From: JANXXV01 sp038200305
Lineage (GTDB): Bacteria; Acidobacteriota; Terriglobia; Bryobacterales; Bryobacteraceae
Assembly (NCBI GenBank): GCA_038200305.1
Contig: JBBPYD010000216.1
Span: 1 to 40,220, forward strand
Reading direction: 5' to 3'
DNA length: 40,220 nt
A program made the translations under genes and the position numbers. The notes beneath the pieces were generated by a model, which had not been told where the DNA came from, made no database searches, and worked only from the letters and a program-made list of their open reading frames with translations. Shown here in pieces: positions 33,153 through 40,220 of the stretch (the first letter of the stretch is position 1; every line of letters starts with the position of its first letter).

Positions 33153-33781
33153 CTGTATTTCCGTAAGATCGCCAGCACGCGGCCCTGTAACTGCAACGCA
33201 CTCGATGCGACCATGATCGGCTGCATGGATGCATTCGCAGGTTGCAAACGTACCATGTCGTTCGGCTCCCGATAAAAACGCTTCAGCGTGGTCTCCGTTC
33301 CATCCACCAGCGCGACAACGATTTCGCCGTCTCGTACCTGATCGGTACGCTCCACCAGCACGTAGTCGCCGCTGCAGATGTGATCTTCGATCATCGAATC
33401 GCCGCGCACTTCGAGTGCATACGTTTCGGAGTGTCCAATAAAGTCGGCGAAGTTCAACTTCTCCTGCGAAGCGAACGATTCCACGGGCACGCCGGCAGCG
33501 ATGCGTCCGAGCAAGGGGATTTCAAAACTTGGGCGCTGATCCCGCTTCTGCCGCCGGTACTCTTCCAGGTACTTCGGTTGGACCGCGAGGGACCGGCTCT
33601 GATTGAAACTCCGGCTCACATAGTTCTTCGTCTCCAGCGCCGAAATATGCTTGTGGACGGTTGCGAGCGACGCAAGACTCAGCGCACCGGCGATCTCTTC
33701 GTAGCTGGGGCTGTAGCCGTTTGTCTCAACAAACTCAGCTAGAAAATCGACCACCTGCTTCTGCCGTTTAGTAAGTGCCAT
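33149..33781 (-). CDS. lexA: LexA repressor
   Basis: 210 residues. LexA represses the SOS regulon and cleaves itself when RecA filaments form. The N-terminal winged helix reads TKRQKQVVDFLAEFVETNGY, then SPSYEEIAGALSLASLATVH. A linker leads to the cleavage site Ala96-Gly97 in GRIAAGVPVES. The S24 peptidase core has nucleophile Ser129 (EVRGDSMIEDHI) and general-base Lys167 (VALVDGTETTLKRFYRE). All catalytic elements are intact. The recognition helix (SLATVHKHISAL) differs from the gammaproteobacterial form, as expected for another phylum, so its operator cannot be assumed. It is transcribed alone and has an inverted repeat next to its start codon. Confidence 0.96.
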   Translation of the reverse strand: MALTKRQKQVVDFLAEFVETNGYSPSYEEIAGALSLASLATVHKHISALETKNYVSRSFNQSRSLAVQPKYLEEYRRQKRDQRPSFEIPLLGRIAAGVPVESFASQEKLNFADFIGHSETYALEVRGDSMIEDHICSGDYVLVERTDQVRDGEIVVALVDGTETTLKRFYREPNDMVRLQPANASMQPIMVASSALQLQGRVLAILRKYS

Positions 33782-33782
33782 A

Positions 33783-33798
33783 AGAGAGAACCCTCTCT
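33783..33798. promoter_or_regulatory. Perfect inverted repeat AGAGAG-AACC-CTCTCT beside the lexA start
   Basis: AGAGAG and CTCTCT flank AACC and lie one base upstream of the lexA ATG, overlapping its GAGAGGG Shine-Dalgarno-like sequence. A repressor bound here would block lexA translation initiation or transcription elongation, so autoregulation is possible. The sequence does not match the CTGT-N8-ACAG or GAAC-N4-GTTC boxes known from other phyla. Confidence 0.4.
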
Positions 33799-34014
33799 AT
33801 TGTTGGCGAACAAAAGGGGAAAGTCAAGGGGAGAGGTGAACTCCTTCGTGAACAACTCGAGACAATCCACGGCTCGTTCTCCGTTCATGTATTTTGAATC
33901 TTAACCGTTTGTGTCAAAAATGGGATAGGTCCATATTGATCCGTTCCGATCTGGCTGGTAACCTTGAAACTAATGTTATCCAGGCGTTCAGCACGTAGGG
34001 TAACGAGCAAAATT

Positions 34015-35859
34015 ATGAAGTACTGGTCTGGCTCTCTCTGCGGCGGTATTCTTGCCGCCTTTCTCATTACATCCATCCCCTCATCAGCACAGGTTTCTGT
34101 TACCACGAGCCAATTCAACAGCTCGAGAACAGCCGCGAATCTGAACGAAACCGTCCTAAACCTCTCTAACGTGAACGTGTCTTCCTTTGGCAAACGATCT
34201 ACGTTCACCGTGGACGGGCAGGTATATGCACAGCCCCTCTACGCGCCGGGTCTAACAATTGCCGGCTCTCGCACCGATGTGCTCTACGTCGCCACAATGA
34301 GCAACAACATCTATGCTTTTGACGCAAATAATTCGGCTCGCGGGGTTCTGGCGCATAGGGCTCTTGGAGCCTTTGTCCCTGCGAACTACGCCGGTACATG
34401 TCCCGACCCTGGAACCACCGCCTCTCAGTTGGGCATTCTGAGCACGCCCGTGGCGGACCTGGCGACAAATACTCTGTACGTTGTAGTTGCTACGCCAAAT
34501 GGTCCCGGGAAGTACATTCATAAACTTTTTGCTTTGGACATGCTAACGCTGGCCGACCGGCACGCGCCGGTCAACATCTCAGCGAGTGTGCGAGGAAATG
34601 CTTCGGACGGTCAGGGCGGTCAGGGCGGTGTGGTTTCGCTTAATCAGACAACTCAGATTCAAAGGCCCGGCTTGGTCTTAGCTAATGGCACCGTATACGC
34701 AGCATTTGGTAGTTGTGGACCTGATCCCCAGCCGTATCACGGGTGGCTCATCGGGTACAACGCATCTACGCTTCAGCAAACGGTGGTGTTTAATTCAAGC
34801 CCTAACGGGGCCGATAACGCGATCTGGCAATCTGGGCATGCACCTGTAACTGATGCCAGCGGTTCGATATACTTCTTCACTAGCAATGGCAGTTACAATG
34901 GCGGAACAGATCTGGCTGATAGTGCATTGAAGCTTTCGCCGAGCGGAACGATTCTGGATTGGTTCACTCCTTCAAATTACGCCGCATTGGATCAGCTCGA
35001 CTTAGACCTAAGCTCTAGCGGACCGGTCTTGATGCCGGACTCAAATCGGCTTGTAGGGGGTGGCAAAGACGGCGTGGTTTATGTCTTAAATCCAAATGCC
35101 ATGGGGAAGAATAACTCGCCGCTGCAATCGTTCCAAGCGACCGCGCCCTGCTCCCCATTCACGCAAAACGGGTGTGCCCAGATTCACTCCGTCGCTTATT
35201 GGAACAGTTCCACGCCCACCTTCTATGTTTGGGGAGTGAACGACATGCTTCGTTCGTACAGGGCCTCAGGAGGAGTATTCAATACAACTCCAGCCTCGAA
35301 ATCTGCTCAAACTGCCACTTACCCTGGCGGTGTGCTCGCAGTATCGTCGAACGGATCGCAACCAGGCACCGGCATTGTTTGGGCCACAACTGCCCCCGGA
35401 GTGCTGCACGCGTTTGACGCCACTGATCTCACTCGTGAATTATGGAACAGTAATCAGGACGCAAACCGGGACAGTCTCGGCCAATTCTCCAAATTTGGAC
35501 AGCCCGTAATTGCGGATGGTAAGGTTTTTGTTCCAACCTTTTCCAATGCCGTTGTCAGCTATGGATTAGTGGGCTCTGCGCCAGCGGCGCCCACGGATTT
35601 GACCTTCACGGTAGATTTTAGCTCGTCTGGCCGGGTGAACCTTGTCTGGACCGATCACTCGAGCAATGAGACCGGTTTCAGTATTGAACGGTCGACTGAC
35701 AACGTAAGTTTTTCTCAGATCGCCACAGTTGGCCCTAATGTAACGAGCTACAATGACTCGAATGTAGCCCTCTATACCTACTACTATTATCGGGTGCGAA
35801 GCTATAACTCTTTCGGCAATTCGGCGTACTCGAATGCTGCCGCATACTTTGTGATGTAA
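34015..35859 (+). CDS. Secreted PQQ-like beta-propeller protein with C-terminal fibronectin type III domain
   Basis: 614 residues from ATG 34015. The signal peptide is clear (WSGSLCGGILAAFLITSIPS then SAQ). The propeller begins GQVYAQPLYAPGLTI and TDVLYVATMSNNIYAFDANN, a pyrrolo-quinoline quinone-like repeat pattern, and continues with GVVYVLNPNAMGKNN and GIVWATTAPGVLHAFDATDL. The last 90 residues are an FN3 domain: APTDLTFTVDFSSSGRVNLV, then WTDHSSNETGFSIERSTDN and YYYRVRSYNSFGNSAYSNAA. PQQ binding itself is not shown by the sequence. A surface or extracellular role is likely. The gene is less GC-rich than its neighbours. Confidence 0.87.
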   Translation: MKYWSGSLCGGILAAFLITSIPSSAQVSVTTSQFNSSRTAANLNETVLNLSNVNVSSFGKRSTFTVDGQVYAQPLYAPGLTIAGSRTDVLYVATMSNNIYAFDANNSARGVLAHRALGAFVPANYAGTCPDPGTTASQLGILSTPVADLATNTLYVVVATPNGPGKYIHKLFALDMLTLADRHAPVNISASVRGNASDGQGGQGGVVSLNQTTQIQRPGLVLANGTVYAAFGSCGPDPQPYHGWLIGYNASTLQQTVVFNSSPNGADNAIWQSGHAPVTDASGSIYFFTSNGSYNGGTDLADSALKLSPSGTILDWFTPSNYAALDQLDLDLSSSGPVLMPDSNRLVGGGKDGVVYVLNPNAMGKNNSPLQSFQATAPCSPFTQNGCAQIHSVAYWNSSTPTFYVWGVNDMLRSYRASGGVFNTTPASKSAQTATYPGGVLAVSSNGSQPGTGIVWATTAPGVLHAFDATDLTRELWNSNQDANRDSLGQFSKFGQPVIADGKVFVPTFSNAVVSYGLVGSAPAAPTDLTFTVDFSSSGRVNLVWTDHSSNETGFSIERSTDNVSFSQIATVGPNVTSYNDSNVALYTYYYYRVRSYNSFGNSAYSNAAAYFVM

Positions 35860-35929
35860 ATGGCAAAGAGAGAGTCATCGTGCTGTTTTAAGCGGATTAG
35901 TACAAATTCTATTGGGAACGGAGCCTAAA

Positions 35930-36424
35930 ATGAAAAGAATTGGTTTTACACTCGCACTGTTATTTTCTGCTTGCTCATTTGGAGCAATTGTGAATACTTG
36001 CCCAACTACCAACGGCGGTACGGGAATCCTTCTCACCGAGGCGCCCGAAAATCAGGGTGAACCTGCGATACCTTTCTGCTCCCTTCCAGCGGGCTTCAGC
36101 AGCACTACGATCCCATTCGCGCTGGCGCTCAATGAAGTGCAGGGAGCCATCCCTCCTATACTCAGTGATGTCATCCTTTTTGCCCCTTCGGGTCTGATTA
36201 CTTTTTTCTCGGATCCGCCTATTCCTAGCGACCTCACCATTGACGCCTTCCAAACCGAGGCGGCTCAGAATTTCATCACTGTAGCCGGAGTAAACTACAC
36301 CATAATTAGCGACGTTGGCGACAGTAATACTCCTGAGGTCCCTGAGCCTTCGACGGTGCTTCTGACCTGTATTCCTGTCGCGATTCTTCTCGGTGTTTAC
36401 AAGTTCCGCAGTCTCAAGGTTTAA
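35930..36424 (+). CDS. PEP-CTERM sorting-domain protein
   Basis: 164 residues from ATG 35930, preceded by GGAG with suitable spacing. A signal peptide (MKRIGFTLALLFSACSFGAI) is at the N terminus. The C-terminal sorting signal is VPEPSTVLLTCIPVAILLGV followed by YKFRSLKV: a PEP motif, a membrane helix and a basic end, as recognised by exosortase for delivery to the cell surface. The middle is Pro- and Ile-rich with two Cys and no recognised domain. No exosortase gene is in the window. It follows the propeller/FN3 gene after 70 bases and may be co-transcribed with it. Confidence 0.9.
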   Translation: MKRIGFTLALLFSACSFGAIVNTCPTTNGGTGILLTEAPENQGEPAIPFCSLPAGFSSTTIPFALALNEVQGAIPPILSDVILFAPSGLITFFSDPPIPSDLTIDAFQTEAAQNFITVAGVNYTIISDVGDSNTPEVPEPSTVLLTCIPVAILLGVYKFRSLKV

Positions 36425-36430
36425 ACCGAT

Positions 36431-36458
36431 GAGCCTCGTGAGGTAATCACGAGCGCTC
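36431..36458 (+). terminator. Stem-loop after the PEP-CTERM gene
   Basis: GAGCCTCGTGA pairs with TCACGAGCGCTC across a GGTAA loop: a perfect seven-base stem (CTCGTGA/TCACGAG) extended by four further pairs with one bulged C. It starts six bases after the stop codon. Only a weak T-rich tract follows (AGTATTTGG), so Rho-independent termination is likely but not certain. Confidence 0.6.
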
Positions 36459-36482
36459 AGTATTTGGCATGAAGCGAGCCGC

Positions 36483-37182
36483 TGACATGCTCCCCGGAGA
36501 CTCAGCCAATCATAATTTAGAAAAGCTCCTGAATGACGAAAGGGAGTTTTCGCAATAAAGAAGACGAAGTACACCGAAAAGCAGATCATCTCTGCAGTGA
36601 ACTCTGAGCGAACGCCAGGTTGCAGGCTCGTGGAAGTGGACCGCAGCAGTTACCTACCCCTAGGAGCCGGTGCCCGAAATAGGCCTGCCGATAAGCAGGA
36701 GATGCTGGATCTGGTGCGGCAGAAACCGCGTTACGGATACAGGAGACTGTGGGCGCTGTTAGTGAAACGGGAACACAACATCAACCCCAAACGCGTCTAT
36801 CGCTGGTATCGGGAGGAAGGCTCGCCTTGCGGCGACTGAAGCGGGAGAAGGTCATCCGCCCGACTGCGGCGGAGAAGTTGATCTCCGGGGGCAATCAGGA
36901 ATGGGCGATGGACTTCGTCTTCGACACGATTGAGACCGGGCGCAACATAAAGATGCTGACGCTGGTAGATGGCTAAACGCGAGAGTGCCCGGCGAACAGG
37001 ACTGGCAGCTGCGCAGGTGACGCGAGTGCTGGATCGAGTGATTGCAGAGCGCGGGACACCAAAGGCGCTCCGATGCGGTAACGGCCCGGAGTTTCACCAG
37101 CCGGCATCTGATCGGATGATGCGAAGAGAAGGCCATGGCCTTGGTGCACATACAGCCAGGTAAGCCGATGCAGAACGAATAC
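36483..37182 (+). mobile_element. Decayed IS3-family insertion sequence
   Basis: The left end is probably TGACATGCTCCCC at 36483, a sequence of the TGA...CCCC type found at IS3-family ends. The transposase reading frame starts 70 bases later. No matching inverted end is found downstream, so the right end appears deleted. The element is short compared with a complete IS3-family copy of about 1.2-1.5 kb. Confidence 0.65.
36555..37182 (+). pseudogene. IS3-family transposase remnant (orfA-orfB, several lesions)
   Basis: The frame opens at ATA 36555, probably a mutated ATG, with IKKTKYTEKQIISAVN, the N terminus of a Transposase_8 orfA. It then jumps to orfB sequence (RLVEVDRSSY, QKPRYGYRRLWALL, NPKRVYRWYREEG), so most of orfA and its join with orfB are deleted. 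A frameshift near 36820 leads to LALRRLKREKVIRP and NQEWAMDFVFDTI (first catalytic Asp region). A stop interrupts the run at LVDG-stop-TRECP. The second catalytic site reads RCGNGPEF where DNGPEF is expected, so the Asp is lost. The last recognisable piece is HIQPGKPMQN at about 37147-37176. It cannot make an active transposase. Confidence 0.85.
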
Positions 37183-37306
37183 GGGTTTACAAATTACCTT
37201 GGTAGGAAAAACTGGGGTAGGTCAACGACTCTGAAAATGTGCACGATCAGTCACCTAAACGCGGAGGGGCGACTGATGTCATCGTTTTGGCCGTCTCTGA
37301 CTACGG

Positions 37307-37537
37307 TCAATTCCTTCCGCAAACACCCGGCGTGCCGCACATCCCGGCTGGGCACCCTCCGCCCATCTGTTGGGGCGCTTGGCTAGGTCCACTGCCACTG
37401 GCGTGGGCCGCAAACGTGGATATCTCCTGCTTCAAGTGGTCTTCGCCACAGGAAGGGCACAACACTTCGGTCGTCCCCCGCACCAGCTTCTCAAACCTTG
37501 TTCCGCAATCTGTGCAACTGTATTCGTAAATTGGCAT
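37307..37537 (-). CDS. FmdB-type zinc ribbon protein
   Basis: 76 residues. The N terminus MPIYEYSCTDCGTRFEKLVR and VLCPSCGEDHLKQEISTFAA form the FmdB regulatory zinc ribbon (C-x2-C and C-x2-C). The last 30 residues are a Gly/Ser/Pro/Cys-rich tail (QQMGGGCPAGMCGTPGVCGR), also common in the family, which is small and probably metal-binding. The family name comes from a putative regulator of formamidase. It ends near the IS remnant and starts three bases after the end of the D-Ala-D-Ala carboxypeptidase gene, so both are likely in one transcript. Confidence 0.92.
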   Translation of the reverse strand: MPIYEYSCTDCGTRFEKLVRGTTEVLCPSCGEDHLKQEISTFAAHASGSGPSQAPQQMGGGCPAGMCGTPGVCGRN

Positions 37538-37540
37538 GGT

Positions 37541-39004
37541 TTAGTTCCCGTTCATCAGCAACACCGCAATTTTATCAAGAATTGTTCGTACCTCGGAAGT
37601 GGGCCCGTTATAGTTGTTCACCAGAATGGAGAATGCGTACGCCTTCCCAGGCTTGGGCAACATGTATCCGGAAAGCGACGTCACATGGCTCAGCGAGCCT
37701 GTTTTCGCATGGATCAGTCCTGTGTTCGCCGCTTCCCGAAAGCGTTTTTTCAACGTTCCGTCTTCACCGGCCACCGGCAGCAGCTTCACCCAGTCTTCGC
37801 GGTACTTCGAGGCATACATGTAAGCCAGCAGCTTCGAAATCGTCAGCGGTGTCACCAGAGTCAGACGCGAGAGGCCGGACCCATCCTCGAAATTGTACTG
37901 CTTCGGTTCGATGTCCACCTCGCTCAGGAATCCGCGCATTTCCTCCAGGCCCGCGGCCCGGCTGCCGATCCCAGTCTTCACTCGCGCGACTTCCCGCAGA
38001 ATCATCTCAGCATGCAGATTCTGGCTTTCCTTATCGATGACCCGTAGCGCCTCGATCAGCGGTAGCGAATCATGGCGCGCCAGTTCGACGCCGCTTGTAT
38101 CAAGAGACATGTCCTCTACGCGCCGATGCCGTACGGCCGCCTCTCCGCCGACCGCGATGCCGCGCCGTTCTAGCGCATCCAGCAAAGCATGCGCTGCGAA
38201 GAGCGCCGGATCGGCCACGGCGAGCAGCGTCTTCTCGGGTGGGCTTTGCAGCGGGATCACTCCGCTGACGATGAGCTCGTGTGACCCGGGGATGCGTTTA
38301 TAATCCAGCTTCTTCTCCCCGATGTCTACCGTGCGCGTGCGGTTGTGAATGGTCATCTCAACGCGAGGCGAGAGAGCAAGCTGCGCTGGCTCTCCAACGT
38401 GCAGCGCCGGACGGACCCAAAGCGTGAACGCGTTGTCGTTCAAGGTGAGCGCACTTACGGGAGCACCGTATTCCCAAATGGCGTCGTCGGCCGCCCAGCC
38501 CACCGGGTATGGATCCCAGACGTAGGCGGAATCGTCGCCGACCACATCGCGCTCGATCCTCCGTACACCGCGCTGCACCACCTGGTCGGCAAGTTCTTCC
38601 ATGGCCTGCAGCGGATTTTCCGTGAATGCGTCCTGCTGATACGGCAGGACGCGCGCCGAAAGATTCGGGTCCCCGCCACCGATCAGCCGCAGGTTGCCAT
38701 GCAGGGTCCCGTTCGCGTCCGGTGCCGCATCGCCCGAAACGATCGTATGAAACCGGTAGTCCGGACCAAGCCGCATCAACGCGAGTGCGGTCGAAAACAG
38801 TTTCGTATTAGACGCGGGCATGAAGAAGTGATTCTCATTTTTCGAGAAGACCACAGACCCATCGGCAAGATTGACCACGCGAATGCCCCAGAACGCCTGC
38901 ACGGACGCAGCGGAGCCCTCGATTAACGTTTCGATCCGGTTAGCAAACGGTCTCGCACCGAATGCGAGCGGGACCAATATCAAGACGCAGGCAAGTCTCT
39001 TCAT
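37541..39004 (-). CDS. dacB: D-alanyl-D-alanine carboxypeptidase/endopeptidase, PBP4 (S13) family
   Basis: 487 residues. The enzyme trims or cleaves peptidoglycan cross-links in the periplasm. A signal peptide (MKRLACVLILVPLAFGARPF) opens the protein. Penicillin-binding motifs: SNTK (Ser65 nucleophile, Lys68) in FMPASNTKLFSTALALMRLG, SQN (327-329) in DKESQNLHAEMIL, and KTG (434-436) in IHAKTGSLSHVTSLSGY. The insertion domain between the first two motifs is long, as in S13 peptidases. All catalytic residues are present. It is upstream of the FmdB gene. Confidence 0.95.
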   Translation of the reverse strand: MKRLACVLILVPLAFGARPFANRIETLIEGSAASVQAFWGIRVVNLADGSVVFSKNENHFFMPASNTKLFSTALALMRLGPDYRFHTIVSGDAAPDANGTLHGNLRLIGGGDPNLSARVLPYQQDAFTENPLQAMEELADQVVQRGVRRIERDVVGDDSAYVWDPYPVGWAADDAIWEYGAPVSALTLNDNAFTLWVRPALHVGEPAQLALSPRVEMTIHNRTRTVDIGEKKLDYKRIPGSHELIVSGVIPLQSPPEKTLLAVADPALFAAHALLDALERRGIAVGGEAAVRHRRVEDMSLDTSGVELARHDSLPLIEALRVIDKESQNLHAEMILREVARVKTGIGSRAAGLEEMRGFLSEVDIEPKQYNFEDGSGLSRLTLVTPLTISKLLAYMYASKYREDWVKLLPVAGEDGTLKKRFREAANTGLIHAKTGSLSHVTSLSGYMLPKPGKAYAFSILVNNYNGPTSEVRTILDKIAVLLMNGN

Positions 39005-39078
39005 ACGATGTCTGGATTATACTTCAGACATGTGTTAAGCACTGCGGCGGTTCGGTGGATCGTGCCCACAAATCTAAA

Positions 39079-39285
39079 TTACTTACGCCGCGCAGGGATG
39101 ACGATTTTCGACAGCAACAATCCTCCGCCAAGCGCAGCACCTACAGCCGCCCACGGATTGCGATTAAAATAAGTCCGCCAGTCGGATGCCTCACGCATTT
39201 TGGTTTCTAACTCGCTCAGATTATCCCCGAGTTTCTGGCGTTCGTCGAAAATTTCCTTTACAATTTCGCTTGTTCTTTCGTCCAT
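39079..39285 (-). CDS. Small membrane-anchored protein (ElaB/YqjD- or DUF3618-like)
   Basis: 68 residues from ATG 39285. GGAGG sits seven bases before the ATG, which decides the start over the longer frame. The first 40 residues are a charged, probably coiled-coil helix (ERTSEIVKEIFDERQKLGDN, LSELETKMREASDW). The C terminus has NRNPWAAVGAALGGGLLLSK and a basic end, a typical glycine-zipper membrane anchor of the ElaB/YqjD group (ribosome-associated inner-membrane proteins in E. coli). The start overlaps the end of the holin-like gene by 28 bases. Confidence 0.75.
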   Translation of the reverse strand: MDERTSEIVKEIFDERQKLGDNLSELETKMREASDWRTYFNRNPWAAVGAALGGGLLLSKIVIPARRK

Positions 39286-39701
39286 GTCACATCCTCCTTC
39301 AGCGTTTGCGCGGTTTGCCGAGGCGCGTGTACCTGCTTCCATCTACCGCGTCCGGTCGACAATGCGATCATGCCGCAAATGCCCAAAATAACCGCGACGA
39401 TCAGGGCGGACAACCATGCCGGTAAGGCGATGGAAAGCGCATACACAGCAGTTAAGAAGAGGAAGCCGAAGGCGTAGAAAATCAACAAACCGGCGGCGGC
39501 GAAAAGAGCCGATGCCACCATTGCCTTGCGCCCTTCTTCCTTCATCTCCACTTTTGCAAGGCGGAATTCCGAGCGGATGAGGTCCTGAATATTACCGACC
39601 ACATCTTTCAATACATCCGCGATAGAGCGCTGACCCGGTGCTTCGGACGAGAAGGCGTGCGCCCCCAGCTTCCCAGCCGCATCTCTTCCTGGATTATCCA
39701 T
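39258..39701 (-). CDS. Phage holin superfamily/YqjE-like membrane protein
   Basis: 147 residues from ATG 39701, with AAGGAG seven bases upstream. A cytoplasmic N-terminal part (SIADVLKDVVGNIQDLIRSE, then FRLAKVEMKEEGRKAM) leads to two membrane helices (ALFAAAGLLIFYAFGFLFLT and AWLSALIVAVILGICGMIAL), and a polar C terminus with TLKEDVTWTKEQAK. This is the layout of the Actinobacterial holin-X/YqjE group (PF07332). The family name does not prove lysis; YqjE in E. coli is an inner-membrane protein of unknown role. It is the middle gene of three. Confidence 0.85.
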   Translation of the reverse strand: MDNPGRDAAGKLGAHAFSSEAPGQRSIADVLKDVVGNIQDLIRSEFRLAKVEMKEEGRKAMVASALFAAAGLLIFYAFGFLFLTAVYALSIALPAWLSALIVAVILGICGMIALSTGRGRWKQVHAPRQTAQTLKEDVTWTKEQAKL

Positions 39702-39718
39702 AATCGAACTCCTTTTAC

Positions 39719-39985
39719 CTACATTCTCCTCAGAACGGCTCCGAGGAGAAAACCCATCGCCAGCGCGCCGGCCAGAAAGCCTTCCGGGTTCTTCCGGGCG
39801 CTGCGTGCTGCATCGCTCGAAGCACTGCGCCAAGTGAAGCCCCGGGCATAAGCCGTCGAACAACCGATCGCTCTTCCGAGTTTGGCGGCTGCTGACGGCA
39901 ACCCTCCCTGCTCCGGCTGCGCCAGTGTGTTATTCCCATCGTAAAAGCGGGATCTTCTGGTTTTCATTTGATCGGCAGACTGCAT
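39719..39985 (-). CDS. Small protein with C-terminal membrane segment, first of the yqj-like trio
   Basis: 88 residues from ATG 39985, with GGAG five bases upstream. The N-terminal 60 residues are polar and basic (QMKTRRSRFYDGNN, AAKLGRAIGCSTAYARG). The C terminus reads ARKNPEGFLAGALAMGFLLG followed by AVLRRM, a glycine-rich anchor close to that of YqjD/ElaB proteins. The assignment is by this end only. The holin-like gene starts 17 bases after its stop. Confidence 0.7.
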   Translation of the reverse strand: MQSADQMKTRRSRFYDGNNTLAQPEQGGLPSAAAKLGRAIGCSTAYARGFTWRSASSDAARSARKNPEGFLAGALAMGFLLGAVLRRM

Positions 39986-40094
39986 ATGTTCTCCAAATAT
40001 TGGACACTGGCGGCTGGGATTCATTTCAGGCCATGCGAGCTAATGGCCAAAAGTTCGCGTTCGGCTTTTCACTGTGAGATCCGGCCGTGCCGCG

Positions 40095-40220
40095 TCAGAT
40101 CCGGCGGCCCGCGCGAAACGGATACGCAAGCTGCCGGGCCAAAACCTGTGGCATCGGATTGCCGTCGAGACCATATCTTTCCGGCTGCCGCCTCGGCGGA
40201 GCGTAAGCCGTACCGAAGAG
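40095..40220 (-). CDS. Possible C-terminal end of a gene running off the right edge
   Basis: On the minus strand a frame is open from the window edge to TGA at 40095-40097, giving 41 residues with the sequence pieces LFGTAYAPPRRQPERYGLDG and NPMPQVLARQLAYPFRAGRR. The codon use looks like the neighbouring genes, but the length is too short to be sure. Between this stop and the first yqj-like gene, about 109 bases show no gene. Confidence 0.35.
   Translation of the reverse strand, partial: LFGTAYAPPRRQPERYGLDGNPMPQVLARQLAYPFRAGRRI

Noticed and set aside
33838..33853. GAAC-N8-GAAC direct repeat resembling the alphaproteobacterial LexA box (GTTC-N7-GTTC)
   Set aside because: The spacing is one base too long and the phylum differs. 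The palindrome next to the lexA start is a better candidate.
39258..39701. Prophage lysis gene, suggested by the holin family name
   Set aside because: No other phage gene is near. The neighbours match the chromosomal yqjD/E/K type of operon.

Overview
The window looks like chromosome of a soil-type acidobacterium of the Solibacter/Bryobacter kind. The main pointers are a secreted beta-propeller protein ending in the domain catalogued as TIGR03437 (first described in Candidatus Solibacter), a winged-helix/TolB-propeller regulator of the type that is abundant in Acidobacteria, a DUF2934 protein, a PEP-CTERM protein, and a complete-looking tad locus in moderately GC-rich DNA. No rRNA, tRNA or CRISPR array was seen. 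This placement is inference from gene content, not from a marker gene.

Layout. (a) 3-461: 3' end of a gene whose product carries eight G(N/Y)DNRP hexapeptides. (b) 504-3223, plus strand: scpA, scpB, an RluB-type pseudouridine synthase and a small CoA-binding protein, closely packed or overlapping. (c) 3238-15415, minus strand: a tad (tight adherence, type IVb pilus) locus of thirteen genes. In transcription order these are a DUF192 protein, TadD lipoprotein, Flp pilin, a polytopic membrane protein, CpaB, CpaC secretin, a TadG-like protein, two TadE-like pseudopilins, CpaE/TadZ, CpaF/TadA, TadB and TadC. No prepilin peptidase (TadV/CpaA) is present in the window. (d) 15506-22140: a 965-residue secreted propeller protein, a convergent ScyD/ScyE-like propeller protein, and a winged-helix membrane regulator with a TolB-like propeller. 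(e) 22236-26757, minus strand: a LolD-like ABC ATPase overlapping clpC, and a secreted alpha/beta-hydrolase esterase.

(f) 27071-30038, plus strand: a fused alpha-beta E1 of a 2-oxoacid dehydrogenase followed by a sugar epimerase-type TIM barrel. (g) 30261-32562, minus strand: a GMC oxidoreductase and its gluconate 2-dehydrogenase subunit 3-like partner. (h) 32606-33781: a small unknown protein, a DUF2934 protein, and lexA, whose stop codon overlaps that of the DUF2934 gene. (i) 34015-37182: a more AT-rich stretch with a secreted PQQ-like propeller/FN3 protein, a PEP-CTERM protein and a decayed IS3-family element. (j) 37307-39004, minus strand: an FmdB-type zinc ribbon and a PBP4-type D-Ala-D-Ala carboxypeptidase. 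(k) 39079-39985, minus strand: three small membrane-associated proteins resembling the enterobacterial yqjD/yqjE/yqjK set. The minus-strand 3' end of a further gene runs off the right edge.

How the genes fit together. The tad block should assemble a pilus: CpaF powers it, TadB/TadC form the inner-membrane platform, CpaC with the TadD lipoprotein forms the outer-membrane channel, CpaB links them, and Flp plus TadE/TadG supply pilin and minor components. Block (b) combines chromosome segregation with rRNA modification, a common bacterial arrangement. Blocks (f) and (g) are carbon-metabolism cassettes. No clearly new system was found. The best candidates for a second look are the composition of the tad locus, paired inverted repeats in several divergent intergenic regions, the AT-rich secreted-protein island, and the clpC/ABC ATPase overlap.
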